This document shows positions 39,247-49,888 of a DNA stretch of 64,000 nucleotides, piece after piece. This stretch comes from Zobellella maritima (GTDB lineage: Bacteria > Pseudomonadota > Gammaproteobacteria > Enterobacterales > Aeromonadaceae). Each line of letters begins with the position of its first letter. The first letter of the stretch is position 1. The stretch lies in assembly GCF_003075035.1 (NCBI RefSeq), contig NZ_QCZE01000003.1:186001-250000 (forward strand), written 5' to 3'. The notes beneath the pieces were generated by a model. The model saw only the letters and a program-made list of their open reading frames with translations, was not told where the DNA came from and made no database searches. Made by a program: the position numbers and the translations under genes.

Positions 39247-40580
39247 GATATCCCCTCCTGGATGGCCCGAACCACGTCTTCCATCCGGGCACTGCGTGCA
39301 CCTTTCACCAAAACTACCACCTTATTGTGCTGTGCCAATGCCTCGGCCAGGACCGGCCACAGCTGCTGTTTGTTGTCAAAATGCCGTCCATGGGCTGCCT
39401 GCGCCGTATGGCGGCTGTCCTGACCCACGGTCAGTATCAGGTCGATACCCAGCTTTCTGGCATGTTCGCCCACCTTGATATGCATGTCCTTGCTATAACC
39501 GCCCAGCTCCGCCATATCGCCAAAGGCAAAGATCCGATAGCCGGGCAGGCTGGCCAGGGTATCCAGCGCCGCCAATACCGAAGCGACGCTGGCGTTATAT
39601 GTATCATCCAGTACCGTCAGACCGGGTCGCGTCCATACCTGCAAGCGGCCCTTGGCTGAGTTGAACGCGCCAAGTCCGGTCGCTATCTCCTCCAGGCTGG
39701 CACCCAGCGCCTGGGTCGCCGCCGCCGCCGCCAGGGCATTGGCCACATTATGTCTGCCCGGTACCGGCAACTGCACCGCCACCTCGCCCAGGGGGGTCAG
39801 CAGGCGGAAGTGGGCACAGCCCGACTTGTCCAGGGTGACCTGTCGGGCTTCGTATTCCCGGCGCTCGCCAAAACTGATCAACGGCCACTGGGCCCGCCAG
39901 CCGTTATAGAAAGGGCTGTCGCCATTGGCAATCGCCACACCGCCGGCCACCAGGCCGTCGTAGATCTCGCTCTTGGCCTTGGCGATGCCCTCAAGCGAGC
40001 CGAACCCCTCCAGGTGAGAAGCCTCCACATTGTTAATCAAGGCTACATGGGGCTTGACCAGCGAGCTGGTCCAGGCGATTTCGCCGATATGGTTTGCGCC
40101 CAGCTCAACCACCGCAAAATCGGTGTCCGCTGTCAGCTCGCACAGGGTCAGAGGAACACCGATCTCGTTGTTCAGATTGCCCCGAGTCGCCATGACCTTG
40201 CCTTTTTGCTGCAATATCGCCGCCGCCATTTCCTTGACCGTGGTCTTGCCACAGCTGCCGGTAATGGCCAGAAACCTGGCCGAGCTTCGCTCCCGCACCA
40301 GACCGCCGAGCAGGCCCAGTGCCAGGCGGGTGTCTGCCACCTTGATTTGGGGTACTTCCAGCTCCAACCAACGTTCAACCAACAGGGCGCAAGCGCCCTG
40401 TTTCACGGCCTGGGCGGCGAATTCATGGCCATCGAAACGTTCGCCGATCAGCGCCACGAAGAGGCAGCCCTTGGCCAGCGGCTGCCGGCTGTCGGTCGTC
40501 ACCGCCAGTATGGCCTCGTCGGCACCGCGCAACTCGCCACCACTGGCCTGGGCCAACAGGCTTAAAGGCAGGCTGATCAT
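39240..40580 (-). CDS. murF: UDP-N-acetylmuramoyl-tripeptide--D-alanyl-D-alanine ligase MurF
   Basis: 446-aa Mur ligase joining the dipeptide from DdlB. ATP loop [28 protein letters not shown], and [15 protein letters not shown]. Overlaps murE by four bases. Confidence 0.95.
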   Translation of the reverse strand: MISLPLSLLAQASGGELRGADEAILAVTTDSRQPLAKGCLFVALIGERFDGHEFAAQAVKQGACALLVERWLELEVPQIKVADTRLALGLLGGLVRERSSARFLAITGSCGKTTVKEMAAAILQQKGKVMATRGNLNNEIGVPLTLCELTADTDFAVVELGANHIGEIAWTSSLVKPHVALINNVEASHLEGFGSLEGIAKAKSEIYDGLVAGGVAIANGDSPFYNGWRAQWPLISFGERREYEARQVTLDKSGCAHFRLLTPLGEVAVQLPVPGRHNVANALAAAAATQALGASLEEIATGLGAFNSAKGRLQVWTRPGLTVLDDTYNASVASVLAALDTLASLPGYRIFAFGDMAELGGYSKDMHIKVGEHARKLGIDLILTVGQDSRHTAQAAHGRHFDNKQQLWPVLAEALAQHNKVVVLVKGARSARMEDVVRAIQEGISC

Positions 40581-42049
40581 AGGGCTATCCCCAATAACCG
40601 GGCCGCGGTTTCACGATCGCTGTAATGATGCTTGTGTGTACCCACTATCTGATAATCCTCATGGCCCTTGCCGGCCACCAAAATAATGTCATCGGGCGTT
40701 GCCTGTTCAACCGCCAGGGCAATCGCCGCTGCTCTGTCATGGACCCGCATGGCCGCATCCGGCCTGGTCAGGCCTGCGACCATATCGGCCAGGATGGCCC
40801 CGGCCTGCTCAGTACGCGGGTTGTCATCGGTCAAGATCAACCGATCCGCGCCGGCCTCTGCCGCCGCGGCCATCAAGGGTCGTTTGCCTTTGTCTCTGTC
40901 ACCGCCACAGCCGACCAGACACCAGAGCTGTCCCCGGCAGTGCTGGCGCAAGGCCTGCAGGGCCTGCTCCAGGGCGTCGGGGGTATGGGCGTAATCCACG
41001 ACCACCAGCGCCTTGCCCGGACGATAAAAACGCTCCATCCGCCCTGCCACGGCGCTCAGTTGCGGAGCCGTAGCCAACAGCGCATCAAGGGACTCGCCCA
41101 GCGCCAACAGGGCCGCCATCGCCGCCAACAGGTTGGCGACGTTGAAGCGTCCCAGCAAAGGAGCGGATAATACACCATTCCCCCAGTCGGAGTTAATGGT
41201 CACTTTCAACCCATCATTATAAAAATGTACGGTTTCGGCCACCAACTGCGGGCCGGCAAAGTCCCCTACCCGACCGTGCAGGCTATAGCCGATGGCATCC
41301 GGATACAGGCTGAGCCAGCGGCGACCCACGCTATCGTCGGCATTGATGATACGCGTCTTCCGACACTGCTCGAACAACTGCCGCTTGGCTTCGCCGTAAG
41401 CAGCCATGGTTCCGTGATAGTCGAGGTGATCACGGCTCAGATTGGTGAATACAGCCACATCAAAATCCAGCGCCGCCACCCGGTGCTGGCACAGCCCGTG
41501 AGAGGACACTTCCATCGCTACCCGCCCGGCGCCCTGGGCATGCAGGGCGGCCAGCTGTTGCTGTACTTCCAGGGCTGATCCTGTGGTATTGACCGCCTCC
41601 TGCAGCTGACCGAACAGGCCGTTGCCGAGGGTGCCCATGACTCCCGCCTTGCGTCCCAGCAGACTGCTCCAGTTGGCAATCAACTGGGTGATGGTGCTCT
41701 TGCCATTGGTACCGGTCACCCCCACCAGCTGCAATTCCGATGAAGGATCGCCATAAAAGATACCGGCCAACAGCGACAGCTGGCGGGGCAGCTGATAGAC
41801 CCCCAGCAACCGGTGATCCTGATGATCCAGGCCGGCCTGCTCCGGGCTGTCCACTTCATGGATGACCGCCGCCGCCCCTGCCGCCAAGGCCTGGGAAATA
41901 AACTGCCTACCGTCCACCGAGTGGCCCTTGATCGCGATAAACAGGCAGCCAGGCGTGACTGCCCGGCTGTCCAACGTCAAGGAAGAAACGGTGATCGCCG
42001 GTGCCGACAATCCGAGCGGCACCGCAAGATCTCTAAGTGTGAGGGACAT
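40577..42049 (-). CDS. murE: UDP-N-acetylmuramoyl-L-alanyl-D-glutamate--2,6-diaminopimelate ligase MurE
   Basis: 490-aa Mur ligase. ATP loop VTGTNGKSTITQLIANW; the DNPR motif in TDDNPRTEQAG selects meso-diaminopimelate as substrate, so wall synthesis depends on the DapA pathway encoded at the left edge. Start lies 17 nt inside the ftsI 3' end. Confidence 0.96.
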   Translation of the reverse strand: MSLTLRDLAVPLGLSAPAITVSSLTLDSRAVTPGCLFIAIKGHSVDGRQFISQALAAGAAAVIHEVDSPEQAGLDHQDHRLLGVYQLPRQLSLLAGIFYGDPSSELQLVGVTGTNGKSTITQLIANWSSLLGRKAGVMGTLGNGLFGQLQEAVNTTGSALEVQQQLAALHAQGAGRVAMEVSSHGLCQHRVAALDFDVAVFTNLSRDHLDYHGTMAAYGEAKRQLFEQCRKTRIINADDSVGRRWLSLYPDAIGYSLHGRVGDFAGPQLVAETVHFYNDGLKVTINSDWGNGVLSAPLLGRFNVANLLAAMAALLALGESLDALLATAPQLSAVAGRMERFYRPGKALVVVDYAHTPDALEQALQALRQHCRGQLWCLVGCGGDRDKGKRPLMAAAAEAGADRLILTDDNPRTEQAGAILADMVAGLTRPDAAMRVHDRAAAIALAVEQATPDDIILVAGKGHEDYQIVGTHKHHYSDRETAARLLGIAL

Positions 42050-43778
42050 TGCGCGCCTCCTGTCCGGCCAACTGTAACTGCTCTTCGGTCGCGGCGTCCG
42101 GGCGAATATTGAGCAGCTGCAGGGCCGCGCTCATGACCTCGGCAAACACGGGGGCCGCCACGTCCCCCCCATAATATTGCTCGCCCTGGGGTTCATTGAT
42201 CACCACCACCATCGCCAGCCGTGGGTCGCTCACCGGTGCCATACCGCCAAATACCCCGACATAATCACTGCCATAGCCACCGGCAATGGCCTTGCGCGAC
42301 GTACCCGTCTTGCCGGCCACCCGGTAACCGGGGATCGCCGCCTTACGGGCCGTGCCCCCCGGGCCTATCACGCTTTCCATCATCTGCAGTACCGCATCAG
42401 CATGTTGCCTTGGCACCGCCTGCTCGCCCACCGGCGGCTGACTGCGCTTGACGATGGTCAGCGGATAGCGCACACCACCATTGGCCAGTACCGCATAGGC
42501 CTGAGCCAGCTGCAACGGAGTAACGGTAATACCATAACCAAACGACAGGGTCGCCCGCTCTATGTCGGACCAGCGGCGGCGTTGGGGGATCATGCCGGTA
42601 CTTTCGCCCACCAGCCCCATGCCGGAGTCGATGCCCAGCCCGAAGCGGTACAGGGTATCCAGCAACTGCTCGGGGGTTTCCTGCAGGGCCATGCGTGCCA
42701 TGCCCATGTTCGAAGAACGCTGGATAACGGTTTTGACACTGATCTTGCCCAGGTTGCGGGTATCCGACACCCGCTTGCCGCCCAGACGCATCCAACCCGG
42801 CGAGGTATCGACGATCGAGTCCGCCTTGATAATGTCGTTTTCAAGCGCACTGACGACAATCAGCGGCTTGAGTGTCGAGCCCGGCTCATAGGTGTCGGTG
42901 ACTGCCCGGTTGCGGGCGCGGAAGCTCTGATACTGGCCCCGGTTGTTGGGGTTAAACGAAGGGGTGTTGACCATCGCCAGTACCTCTCCGTTTTTCACGT
43001 CCAGCAACACCAGGGAAGCGGACGTCGCCCGATGGAATTCCGATGCCCGCTTGAGGGAACGATAGGCCAGCGCCTGCAGGCGCTGATCTATGGTGAGCTG
43101 GATGTTATTGGCTTCCCGGCCCTCCGATACCACCCCCAGATCCTCAATGACCCGTCCCATGCGATCCTTGCGCACCCGACGCTCGCCGGCCTGAGCAGTC
43201 AGCCATTCGTTGTAGGCCCGCTCTATGCCCTCAATTCCTTTGCCATCGATGTTGGTCATGCCCACCAGGTGGGCGTTAATTTCGCCGGTCGGATAAAAAC
43301 GACGGGCTTCGGGCCGCAGGTGCACGCCCGGTAACTTCAGTTTGCGGATATATTCGGCGACCGATGGGGTGACCTGTCGCTGAAGGTAGACAAAACGGCG
43401 CTTGGGATTCGCGACCCTTTGCTGCAGGGTCTCGGCGGGTATGCCCAATACGTCTGCCAGTGCTTGCCAGGCCCGGGTTTTCGCCAGGCTGTTTTCCCCA
43501 TGAACCTGCTTGGGATCGGCCCACACCGCCTGCACCGGAACAGACACAGCCAGCTCTTCACCGTTGCGATCCAGGATCATGCCACGGGTGCTGGTGGTGG
43601 TCGTGGTGCGCAGGGAACGCATGTCACCCTCCAGCCGCAGCCGGTCCGGCGACACCACCTGGATCCAGGCGGCCCGGGCAAACAGGGCCACGAAGGCGAG
43701 CAAAATCACACTGCAGACGGTGGCGAAGCGCCAGCCGACCAGCAGGGGTTCTTTCTTGTGCGTCTTGCGCCGTCTCAT
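42033..43778 (-). CDS. ftsI: Divisome transpeptidase FtsI (PBP3)
   Basis: 581-aa class B penicillin-binding protein. One N-terminal membrane helix (about 16-37), pedestal domain, and a transpeptidase domain with the three motifs STLK (in EPGSTLKPL), SSN (in RSSNMGMARM) and KTGT (in VAGKTGTSRK). Overlaps ftsL by four bases. Confidence 0.96.
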   Translation of the reverse strand: MRRRKTHKKEPLLVGWRFATVCSVILLAFVALFARAAWIQVVSPDRLRLEGDMRSLRTTTTTSTRGMILDRNGEELAVSVPVQAVWADPKQVHGENSLAKTRAWQALADVLGIPAETLQQRVANPKRRFVYLQRQVTPSVAEYIRKLKLPGVHLRPEARRFYPTGEINAHLVGMTNIDGKGIEGIERAYNEWLTAQAGERRVRKDRMGRVIEDLGVVSEGREANNIQLTIDQRLQALAYRSLKRASEFHRATSASLVLLDVKNGEVLAMVNTPSFNPNNRGQYQSFRARNRAVTDTYEPGSTLKPLIVVSALENDIIKADSIVDTSPGWMRLGGKRVSDTRNLGKISVKTVIQRSSNMGMARMALQETPEQLLDTLYRFGLGIDSGMGLVGESTGMIPQRRRWSDIERATLSFGYGITVTPLQLAQAYAVLANGGVRYPLTIVKRSQPPVGEQAVPRQHADAVLQMMESVIGPGGTARKAAIPGYRVAGKTGTSRKAIAGGYGSDYVGVFGGMAPVSDPRLAMVVVINEPQGEQYYGGDVAAPVFAEVMSAALQLLNIRPDAATEEQLQLAGQEARNVPHT

Positions 43779-44089
43779 CGTTTGGTAACCAACTTTTCCT
43801 CAGAGGGAGCCGGTCGGCTCATGCCCAGCTTGTTACGGGCCAGGGCTTCTATCCGGCTGTGCTCCATCAGGGTGCTCTGCTCCAACAGCAAGTTTCGCCA
43901 CTCGATATCCAGGCGATCCTGCTCCGCCATCAATTCGTTGTATTCACTGGTTAGTTGCCGGGTGCTGTGGGTCACCAGGATCACCGTCATCGCCGAACCC
44001 AGGGTGAGCAAGGCCAGCAGCATACGCCATTTGTGGCGCCATAAATCCAGGCCAATTTCCTTGGTCAGATTTATCCGCCGCTCAATCAT
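43775..44089 (-). CDS. ftsL: Cell division protein FtsL
   Basis: 104-aa bitopic protein: short cytoplasmic part, one helix (about 18-40), then a periplasmic leucine-zipper-like coiled coil (about 45-90). Divisome FtsQLB subunit. Identified by position between rsmH and ftsI and by layout; sequence is poorly conserved in this family. Confidence 0.93.
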   Translation of the reverse strand: MIERRINLTKEIGLDLWRHKWRMLLALLTLGSAMTVILVTHSTRQLTSEYNELMAEQDRLDIEWRNLLLEQSTLMEHSRIEALARNKLGMSRPAPSEEKLVTKR

Positions 44090-45030
44090 TCAGCCTCCGC
44101 CAACCGTTCGGCGACCCGCAACACGGAGCTGCGGGCCCGGGCGTTGGCCGCCACCTCCTGTTCGGAAGGTTTCTGTGCCTTGCCGATGCTCTTCAACAGG
44201 CGACCACCGGCCAGCTGCGCCTCGGTCAGCGGCAGTCCGTGAGGTACTTCAGGTCCTTTTTCATGTTTACGGATAAAGCGTTTAACCAGCCGGTCTTCCA
44301 GGGAATGGAAGCTGATCACCGATAGCCTGCCCCCGGGGGCCAACACCTCGAGGGCACCGTCCAGCGCCTGTTCGATTTCGTCCAGCTCGCTGTTGATATA
44401 GATGCGAATGGCCTGGAAGCTGCGGGTGGCGGCATGCTTGTTTTTTTCCCGACTGGGGTTGACCCGGGCAATCATCTCGGCCAGTTGCCGGGTGCGGGTA
44501 AACGGAGTCTGAACCCTGTCGTGAACGATGGCGCGGGCAATCTTCCTGGCAAATTTTTCTTCACCGAAGGTTTTCAGCACCCAGGCGATATCATCCACCT
44601 CGGCCCGGGCCAGCCACTCGGCCGCACTCTGACCACTGCTCGGATCCATGCGCATATCCAGCGGGCCGTCCTTTTGAAAGCTGAAACCGCGCTCCGCCTC
44701 GTCCAGCTGGGGTGAGGAGACCCCCAGATCAAGCAGGACGCCATCTATGCGCCCTGTCATACCCTGCTCTGCCATCATCTCGGCCAGGCGAGAAAAAGGA
44801 CCGTGCAGAATTTGAAAGCGGGGATCATCGATGGCTTCAGCGGCGGCGATGGCCTGGGGGTCCCGGTCGATGGCAAACAACCGGCCCTCCGCGCCCAGCT
44901 GGCTGAGGATCAACCGCGAATGCCCCCCCCGTCCGAAAGTGCCGTCGACATAGATACCATCGGGCTTGAGTGCAAGACCGGCGACCGCCTCATGCAGCAG
45001 AACGGTAATGTGTTCCTGTTTATCATTCAT
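44086..45030 (-). CDS. rsmH: 16S rRNA (cytosine(1402)-N(4))-methyltransferase RsmH
   Basis: 314-aa SAM enzyme. [13 protein letters not shown] start, [19 protein letters not shown] motif, [20 protein letters not shown], and the C-terminal [14 protein letters not shown] signature. Starts right after the mraZ stop. Confidence 0.96.
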   Translation of the reverse strand: MNDKQEHITVLLHEAVAGLALKPDGIYVDGTFGRGGHSRLILSQLGAEGRLFAIDRDPQAIAAAEAIDDPRFQILHGPFSRLAEMMAEQGMTGRIDGVLLDLGVSSPQLDEAERGFSFQKDGPLDMRMDPSSGQSAAEWLARAEVDDIAWVLKTFGEEKFARKIARAIVHDRVQTPFTRTRQLAEMIARVNPSREKNKHAATRSFQAIRIYINSELDEIEQALDGALEVLAPGGRLSVISFHSLEDRLVKRFIRKHEKGPEVPHGLPLTEAQLAGGRLLKSIGKAQKPSEQEVAANARARSSVLRVAERLAEAE

Positions 45031-45489
45031 TTATAAAGAAAAGTCCCGCAAACGTTCTGATGCCGACCAGTCCTGTTCAGGCAGGACCAGCAGGTCATCG
45101 TTAACTTGTTGTTGCCAGCGGGACTCGCCCCAGATTTCGAACTTGTTCAATTGTCCCACCAGCATGATTTTTTTTTCGAGTCCGGCATGTTGCCGCAAGG
45201 GTCCAGGTACCAGGAACCGCCCCTGGGCATCCAGTTCACACTCACTGGCATAGCCCAACAGCAGGCGCTGAAGACGCCGCTCGGCCGGATTCATACTCGA
45301 CAACCCTTTCAACTTCTTTTCTATTTCTTCCCATTCGACCAGGGGATACAGCAATAAACAGGGGTTATTGATATCTATGGTGCATACCAGCTGACCGTCG
45401 CAGTCATCCCGCAACCAGTCCCGAAAGCGTGTCGGTATCGCCAGGCGCCCTTTGCTATCCAGGCTGATGGCGTGCGCACCACGAAGCAT
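45031..45489 (-). CDS. mraZ: Transcriptional regulator MraZ
   Basis: 152-aa, AbrB-like protein with two SpoVT/MazE-type halves; contains both [13 protein letters not shown] and [13 protein letters not shown] signature copies. Represses its own operon in E. coli. I chose the ATG at 45489 ([13 protein letters not shown]), which has AAGGA six bases upstream; a TTG just before it is also in frame. First gene of the dcw cluster. Confidence 0.95.
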   Translation of the reverse strand: MLRGAHAISLDSKGRLAIPTRFRDWLRDDCDGQLVCTIDINNPCLLLYPLVEWEEIEKKLKGLSSMNPAERRLQRLLLGYASECELDAQGRFLVPGPLRQHAGLEKKIMLVGQLNKFEIWGESRWQQQVNDDLLVLPEQDWSASERLRDFSL

Positions 45490-45505
45490 CAAGCATCCTT
45501 AGAAT

Positions 45506-45539
45506 CTACTTTAATCCACAATAAGCCACTTTTTCCCAC
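45506..45539 (-). promoter_or_regulatory. MraZ operator: four direct repeats with 10-bp period
   Basis: On the minus strand GTGG(G), GTGG, GTGG and GTAG occur at 45539, 45529, 45519 and 45509, exactly 10 bases apart. MraZ is known to bind TGGG-type repeats with 10-bp spacing upstream of mraZ. The repeats begin near the predicted start of transcription. Confidence 0.7.
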
Positions 45540-45547
45540 CACGATAG

Positions 45548-45576
45548 AGTGTAAGGAGGGGACTCAAGCTTTTCAA
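45548..45576 (-). promoter_or_regulatory. Promoter of the dcw cluster (Pmra)
   Basis: Minus strand -35 TTGAAA (45576-45571), 17-nt spacer, -10 TACACT (45553-45548). Start of transcription near 45541, immediately upstream of the MraZ repeats. Confidence 0.65.
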
Positions 45577-45683
45577 GCTGGGAAGTACTGATATCGGAGG
45601 AAGTGCGACCCGCACCCTGAAACAGGTCATTCGTTGTCTGTGCTATAGGATGAATTTGACAAAGAGGGGAAAATGAACGCTCA

Positions 45684-45719
45684 ACCAAAAGCAAGAGGCG
45701 CAGCCTGAGCTGCGCCTCT
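45684..45719 (-). terminator. Terminator of rnpB
   Basis: Minus strand AGAGGCGCAG (45719-45710) pairs with CTGCGCCTCT (45703-45694) and is followed by TGCTTTTGG. Lies 10 nt past the end of the RNase P RNA. Confidence 0.75.
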
Positions 45720-45728
45720 GAAAGTGTT

Positions 45729-46109
<381 letters not shown>

Positions 46110-46116
46110 GGGGCGG

Positions 46117-46145
46117 AGTGTACACCAGCCCGGCCCCCGGCACAA
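46117..46145 (-). promoter_or_regulatory. Promoter of rnpB
   Basis: Minus strand -35 TTGTGC (46145-46140), 17-nt spacer, -10 TACACT (46122-46117), then the GC-only discriminator CCGCCCC and the RNA start at 46109. A GC-rich discriminator is typical of growth-rate/ppGpp-controlled stable RNA promoters. Confidence 0.6.
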
Positions 46146-46211
46146 ACACTGATGGGTCCTGGGACTTGAGACCTGGATAAGATCAAAACCACACCAATCC
46201 CATCAGGAGTA

Positions 46212-47048
46212 TTACTCCTGCTCCAGCCCGTATTTATAAAGCGCGTTTTTCTTCACGCCATGTATCTCGGCGGTGATGGCAGCGGCCTTCTTCAGCGGCA
46301 ATTCGGCCCGTAACAATGCCAGGGTACGCAGCGCCTCGGCGGGCAGCGCCTCGCTATCCGGCTTGTGACCCGCCACCATCAGCACTATTTCCCCCCGGCT
46401 GCGGTTATCATCCTCGCTCAGCCAGTCCAGCATCTCGCCGGCCGGCAGGCTATGAATGGCTTCAAAGGTCTTGGTCAGCTCCCGGGCGACCACTAACTGA
46501 CGTTCCGCTCCCATCACCGCCACCAGCTCGGCTACCGTATCCAGCAGGCGGCGGGGCGACTCATAAAAGATCAACGAGCGGCTTTCTTCTTTCAGGCTTT
46601 CCAGCTTGTCATGACGGGCTTTCTGTTTAGCCGGCAGGAAGCCCTCGAAGGCGAAGCGGTCGGTGGCCAGACCGGCTGCAGAAAGTGCGGTAATGGCGGC
46701 GCAGGCCCCGGGCAGGGGCACCACCCGGATCCCTGCTTCGCGACAGCGGTTGACCAGGTGATAGCCGGGATCGCTGATCAAGGGGGTACCGGCATCCGAT
46801 ACCAGGGCGATACTCTTACCCGATAACAGCCGGGTAACCAGCTGCTCCGCCTTGTGCTGCTCGTTGTGGTCATGCAGGGCCCAGGTTGGAGTGCTAATCT
46901 GGTAATGGGAAAGCAGCCTGGCGGTATGTCGGGTATCCTCGCAGGCAATCACATCCACCTGCTGCAATACTTCCAGGGCGCGGTGGCTGATATCACTCAG
47001 GTTACCAATTGGGGTCGGCACTATATAAAGAACAGACGCTGGGCTCAT
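46212..47048 (-). CDS. rsmI: 16S rRNA (cytidine(1402)-2'-O)-methyltransferase RsmI
   Basis: 278-aa tetrapyrrole-methylase-fold enzyme; methylates the ribose of C1402, the same base that RsmH (encoded nearby) methylates on N4. Conserved [41 protein letters not shown] and [11 protein letters not shown]. Divergent from lpoA, a standard gammaproteobacterial arrangement. Confidence 0.95.
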   Translation of the reverse strand: MSPASVLYIVPTPIGNLSDISHRALEVLQQVDVIACEDTRHTARLLSHYQISTPTWALHDHNEQHKAEQLVTRLLSGKSIALVSDAGTPLISDPGYHLVNRCREAGIRVVPLPGACAAITALSAAGLATDRFAFEGFLPAKQKARHDKLESLKEESRSLIFYESPRRLLDTVAELVAVMGAERQLVVARELTKTFEAIHSLPAGEMLDWLSEDDNRSRGEIVLMVAGHKPDSEALPAEALRTLALLRAELPLKKAAAITAEIHGVKKNALYKYGLEQE

Positions 47049-47107
47049 AGGGTCTCCTGCGTAAGCAATTGTCTCACCAGCATGCCCCCATTACACTAGG
47101 GACAAGA

Positions 47108-48946
47108 ATGACACAGCTTGGAATTAATGGATTGGCTAAACATATTCAACGCGGGAGTGTATCACGACTGCTCTGCACCATGGTGCTTTCCTCCTCGCTG
47201 CTGGCATGCGGCGCCATTGAACCGACTCGAGTCAGCGTTCAGGAGCAAACGGCACCAGAGGTTTTTTCCGCCATCGACAGACCGGCGCAACAATATCATC
47301 GCCTGTCGGACAGGGCACCACAGCAAGCGCTGTTTGCCTGGCAGGCATTGGCCATCCGAGCCTATCTGCAACAAGGGGAACCGGACAAGGCCGAAGCCCT
47401 GTTAGCGCAGTTACCGCTCAATGCCAATACGCCGACTCAGCAGGCAATCGCCCTGCTACTGCAGGCAAACTGGGCCGAGTCCAGCAACCGGCCTGAACTG
47501 GCCGAACAAAGCCTGAACCAGCTGGATACGGCGGCCCTGCCGGAAACCGGCCTGTCGCTGCTGTTGTCGACCCAAGGCCTGTTGCTCGAAAAACAGGGAC
47601 AACCCCTCGCCGCCGTCCGGCAATATATCGCCTTGCACAGACGGCTGTCCGGCACCGAAGCCGACCATATCCGGGAGCGTATCTACCGCCTGCTGGCTGA
47701 GCAAAGCCCTGCGTCATTACGAATGGCACAAAAGAAAGACGATGGTGAGGCGACCCGCGGCTGGTTTGAATTGATGGCCATTGTCAACAATCAGGCTCTG
47801 CAGGCCGCCCCAAGGCAGTGGCAACTGGAATCCTGGTCCCAGCTATACCCTTCCCATCCAGGGGCGATATTTTTGCCCCCCATGCCGGACCAGCCCCGGC
47901 AAGCGCTTTACCAGCCCGATCACATAGCCGTTCTATTGCCCCTCAGCGGCCGCCTGGCCGAACAGGCAGAAGCCATTCGTACGGGTATGATGCACGCCCA
48001 TGGGGGACAAGGCGCCCAGCTGAGCTTTATCGACACCAATGACCGCAGCATCGACACCGTATACCAACAGGTACAGGCGCTCGGCGCCGACTTTATTGTC
48101 GGGCCCCTGTTAAAGGAGAATGTAGAGGCGCTTTTGGCGCTCCAGCCGACCTTGCCGGTACTGGCGCTTAATGAACCTGCTCACAAACCTGAGCTGACGC
48201 ATACCTATTACTTTTCCCTGTCGCCGGAGGCCGATACCGTCGAGGTTGCCCACCATATGTGGGAGCAGGGCCACCGACATCCCCTGGTGTTTGCCCCCGA
48301 CCACGAGCTGGGCCGGCGGATTGCCAACCAGTTTGACCTGCTCTGGCAGCAGCTAAGCGGAACACCTGCGACCCTGGCCTATTTTGGAGATAAGGACAAG
48401 GTCGAACAGGATATCAGGGCGGCGCTGGCCACATCGGCTCCCCCGGACAGCAATGGCAGGCAAGTCCAGCCTGGTAACGACCCCGACTGGGTGAGCGCCA
48501 CCAATGCACCGGTCGACGCCCTGTTCCTGGTCACCAATGCCACCGAAACCCAGATCACCTTGCCTTATTTTCACCTGGTGCAGGACAGTCAGGGGGCCGC
48601 CAGGTTGCCGGCCTATGTCATTTCCCGCAGCTATGTCCCTGAGGGCGCGACCGTGCGTGAATTCAATGGCCTACAGCTGGCAGACATGCCCTGGATGCTC
48701 GAGGCATCTCCCCAACTGAAGGAAGAAATATCCGAATCCTGGCCCCAAGCAAGCAGCAGCTGGCTGCGTCTGTTTGCATTTGGTCATGACGCCCTGGCCA
48801 GCCTGCCGCAACTGGGCCAGCTGCGAGCCAGCTCCGAGCAGCTGCCGGCGCTGACCGGGCTGTTGAACATTTCTCCGGACGGAACCCTGCAGCGAAGCCT
48901 GCAGTGGGCAATATACCAAGATGGGCGCTGGCTACCCGCCCGGTAG
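47108..48946 (+). CDS. lpoA: Penicillin-binding protein activator LpoA
   Basis: 612-aa outer membrane lipoprotein that activates PBP1a. Lipobox SSLLACG; N-terminal TPR-like helical domain (about 45-240) and C-terminal periplasmic-binding-protein-like domain (about 265-612, beginning HIAVLLPLSGRLAEQAEAIRTGM). ATG at 47108 chosen, since the upstream in-frame ATG at 47069 would put a hydrophilic stretch before the signal peptide. Signal sequence is somewhat long (about 32 residues before the cysteine). Confidence 0.92.
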   Translation: MTQLGINGLAKHIQRGSVSRLLCTMVLSSSLLACGAIEPTRVSVQEQTAPEVFSAIDRPAQQYHRLSDRAPQQALFAWQALAIRAYLQQGEPDKAEALLAQLPLNANTPTQQAIALLLQANWAESSNRPELAEQSLNQLDTAALPETGLSLLLSTQGLLLEKQGQPLAAVRQYIALHRRLSGTEADHIRERIYRLLAEQSPASLRMAQKKDDGEATRGWFELMAIVNNQALQAAPRQWQLESWSQLYPSHPGAIFLPPMPDQPRQALYQPDHIAVLLPLSGRLAEQAEAIRTGMMHAHGGQGAQLSFIDTNDRSIDTVYQQVQALGADFIVGPLLKENVEALLALQPTLPVLALNEPAHKPELTHTYYFSLSPEADTVEVAHHMWEQGHRHPLVFAPDHELGRRIANQFDLLWQQLSGTPATLAYFGDKDKVEQDIRAALATSAPPDSNGRQVQPGNDPDWVSATNAPVDALFLVTNATETQITLPYFHLVQDSQGAARLPAYVISRSYVPEGATVREFNGLQLADMPWMLEASPQLKEEISESWPQASSSWLRLFAFGHDALASLPQLGQLRASSEQLPALTGLLNISPDGTLQRSLQWAIYQDGRWLPAR

Positions 48947-49286
48947 CAAGCGGGCACAGGGTGACGCCCATGAGCGGCGGGCCGAGGCATACCTGCGTCA
49001 GCAGGGGCTGAGGCTGCTGTGCCGCAATTTCCAATGCCGACTGGGTGAAATTGATCTTATCATGCACCAGGGTGATACCCTGGTGTTTATCGAGGTACGC
49101 TACCGTAAAAGCCGGTACTTTGGTGGTGCCCTCGCCTCGGTGACCGCCGCCAAGCAAGGTAGAGTAAGACGCACCGCCTCTTTTTATTTACAATCCAGGG
49201 GACTGAACGAAGCACGGCAGCCTTGTCGCTTCGATCTGATCGCCTGTGAAGGCTCAGACATTCACTGGATACAAAACGCCTTTTAA
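48921..49286 (+). CDS. yraN: UPF0102 family protein YraN
   Basis: 121-aa nuclease-fold protein of unknown function, conserved in bacteria. Restriction-endonuclease-like core is visible: [34 protein letters not shown] (E, D and ExK-like residues). Overlaps the 3' end of lpoA by 26 nt. Confidence 0.92.
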   Translation: MGAGYPPGSKRAQGDAHERRAEAYLRQQGLRLLCRNFQCRLGEIDLIMHQGDTLVFIEVRYRKSRYFGGALASVTAAKQGRVRRTASFYLQSRGLNEARQPCRFDLIACEGSDIHWIQNAF

Positions 49287-49294
49287 GGGATCCC

Positions 49295-49885
49295 ATGCAG
49301 GAAGAAATCAAAGCCAGCTTTACCGAAAGCATCCAAACCAAGATTGCCGCCGCCGAGGCCTTGCCCGACACCATATTGGCTGCCGCACAGATGATGGTCA
49401 TGTGTCTGCTTAACGGCCACAAGATACTGGTATGCGGCAATGGCGGCTCCAATGCGCTGGCACAGCTGTTTGTCAGCGAATTACTCAATCGCTATGAAAC
49501 CGAGCGCCCCGCCCTGCCGGCGATCTGCCTAACCCTAGATACCAGCAGTATCAGCGCCATCGCCGTGGATCACCACTTTGACGAGGCCTATGCCCGTCAA
49601 ATCCGGGCACTCGGCCAGGCCGGAGACGTGCTGGTGGTCATCTCGACCAGCGGCCACAGCCGCAATCTGATCAAGGCCGCAGAGGCAGCACTGAGCCGGG
49701 ATATGACCATTGTAGCCCTGAGCGGCGGCGACGGCGGCGAGTTGGCCGGCCTGCTCGGACCCAATGATGTGGAAATTCGTGTGCCCGCCCTGCGCGCTCC
49801 CCGTATTCACGAGGTCAACCTGTTAACTCTGCACTGCCTGTGTGACCTGATCGACCGAACACTGTTCCCAAAACAGGAGGACTGA
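49295..49885 (+). CDS. diaA: DnaA initiator-associating protein DiaA
   Basis: 196-aa SIS-domain protein that promotes DnaA assembly at oriC in E. coli. The SIS core has [24 protein letters not shown] and the C-terminal [17 protein letters not shown]. The related GmhA shares the fold, but the lpoA-yraN-diaA-dolP order decides for DiaA. Confidence 0.92.
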   Translation: MQEEIKASFTESIQTKIAAAEALPDTILAAAQMMVMCLLNGHKILVCGNGGSNALAQLFVSELLNRYETERPALPAICLTLDTSSISAIAVDHHFDEAYARQIRALGQAGDVLVVISTSGHSRNLIKAAEAALSRDMTIVALSGGDGGELAGLLGPNDVEIRVPALRAPRIHEVNLLTLHCLCDLIDRTLFPKQED

Positions 49886-49888
49886 TTG

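Noticed and set aside
46207-46223. CAGGAGTAATACTCCTG palindrome at the end of rsmI as a terminator
   Set aside because: Overlaps the stop codon and has no T run on either strand; no other support.
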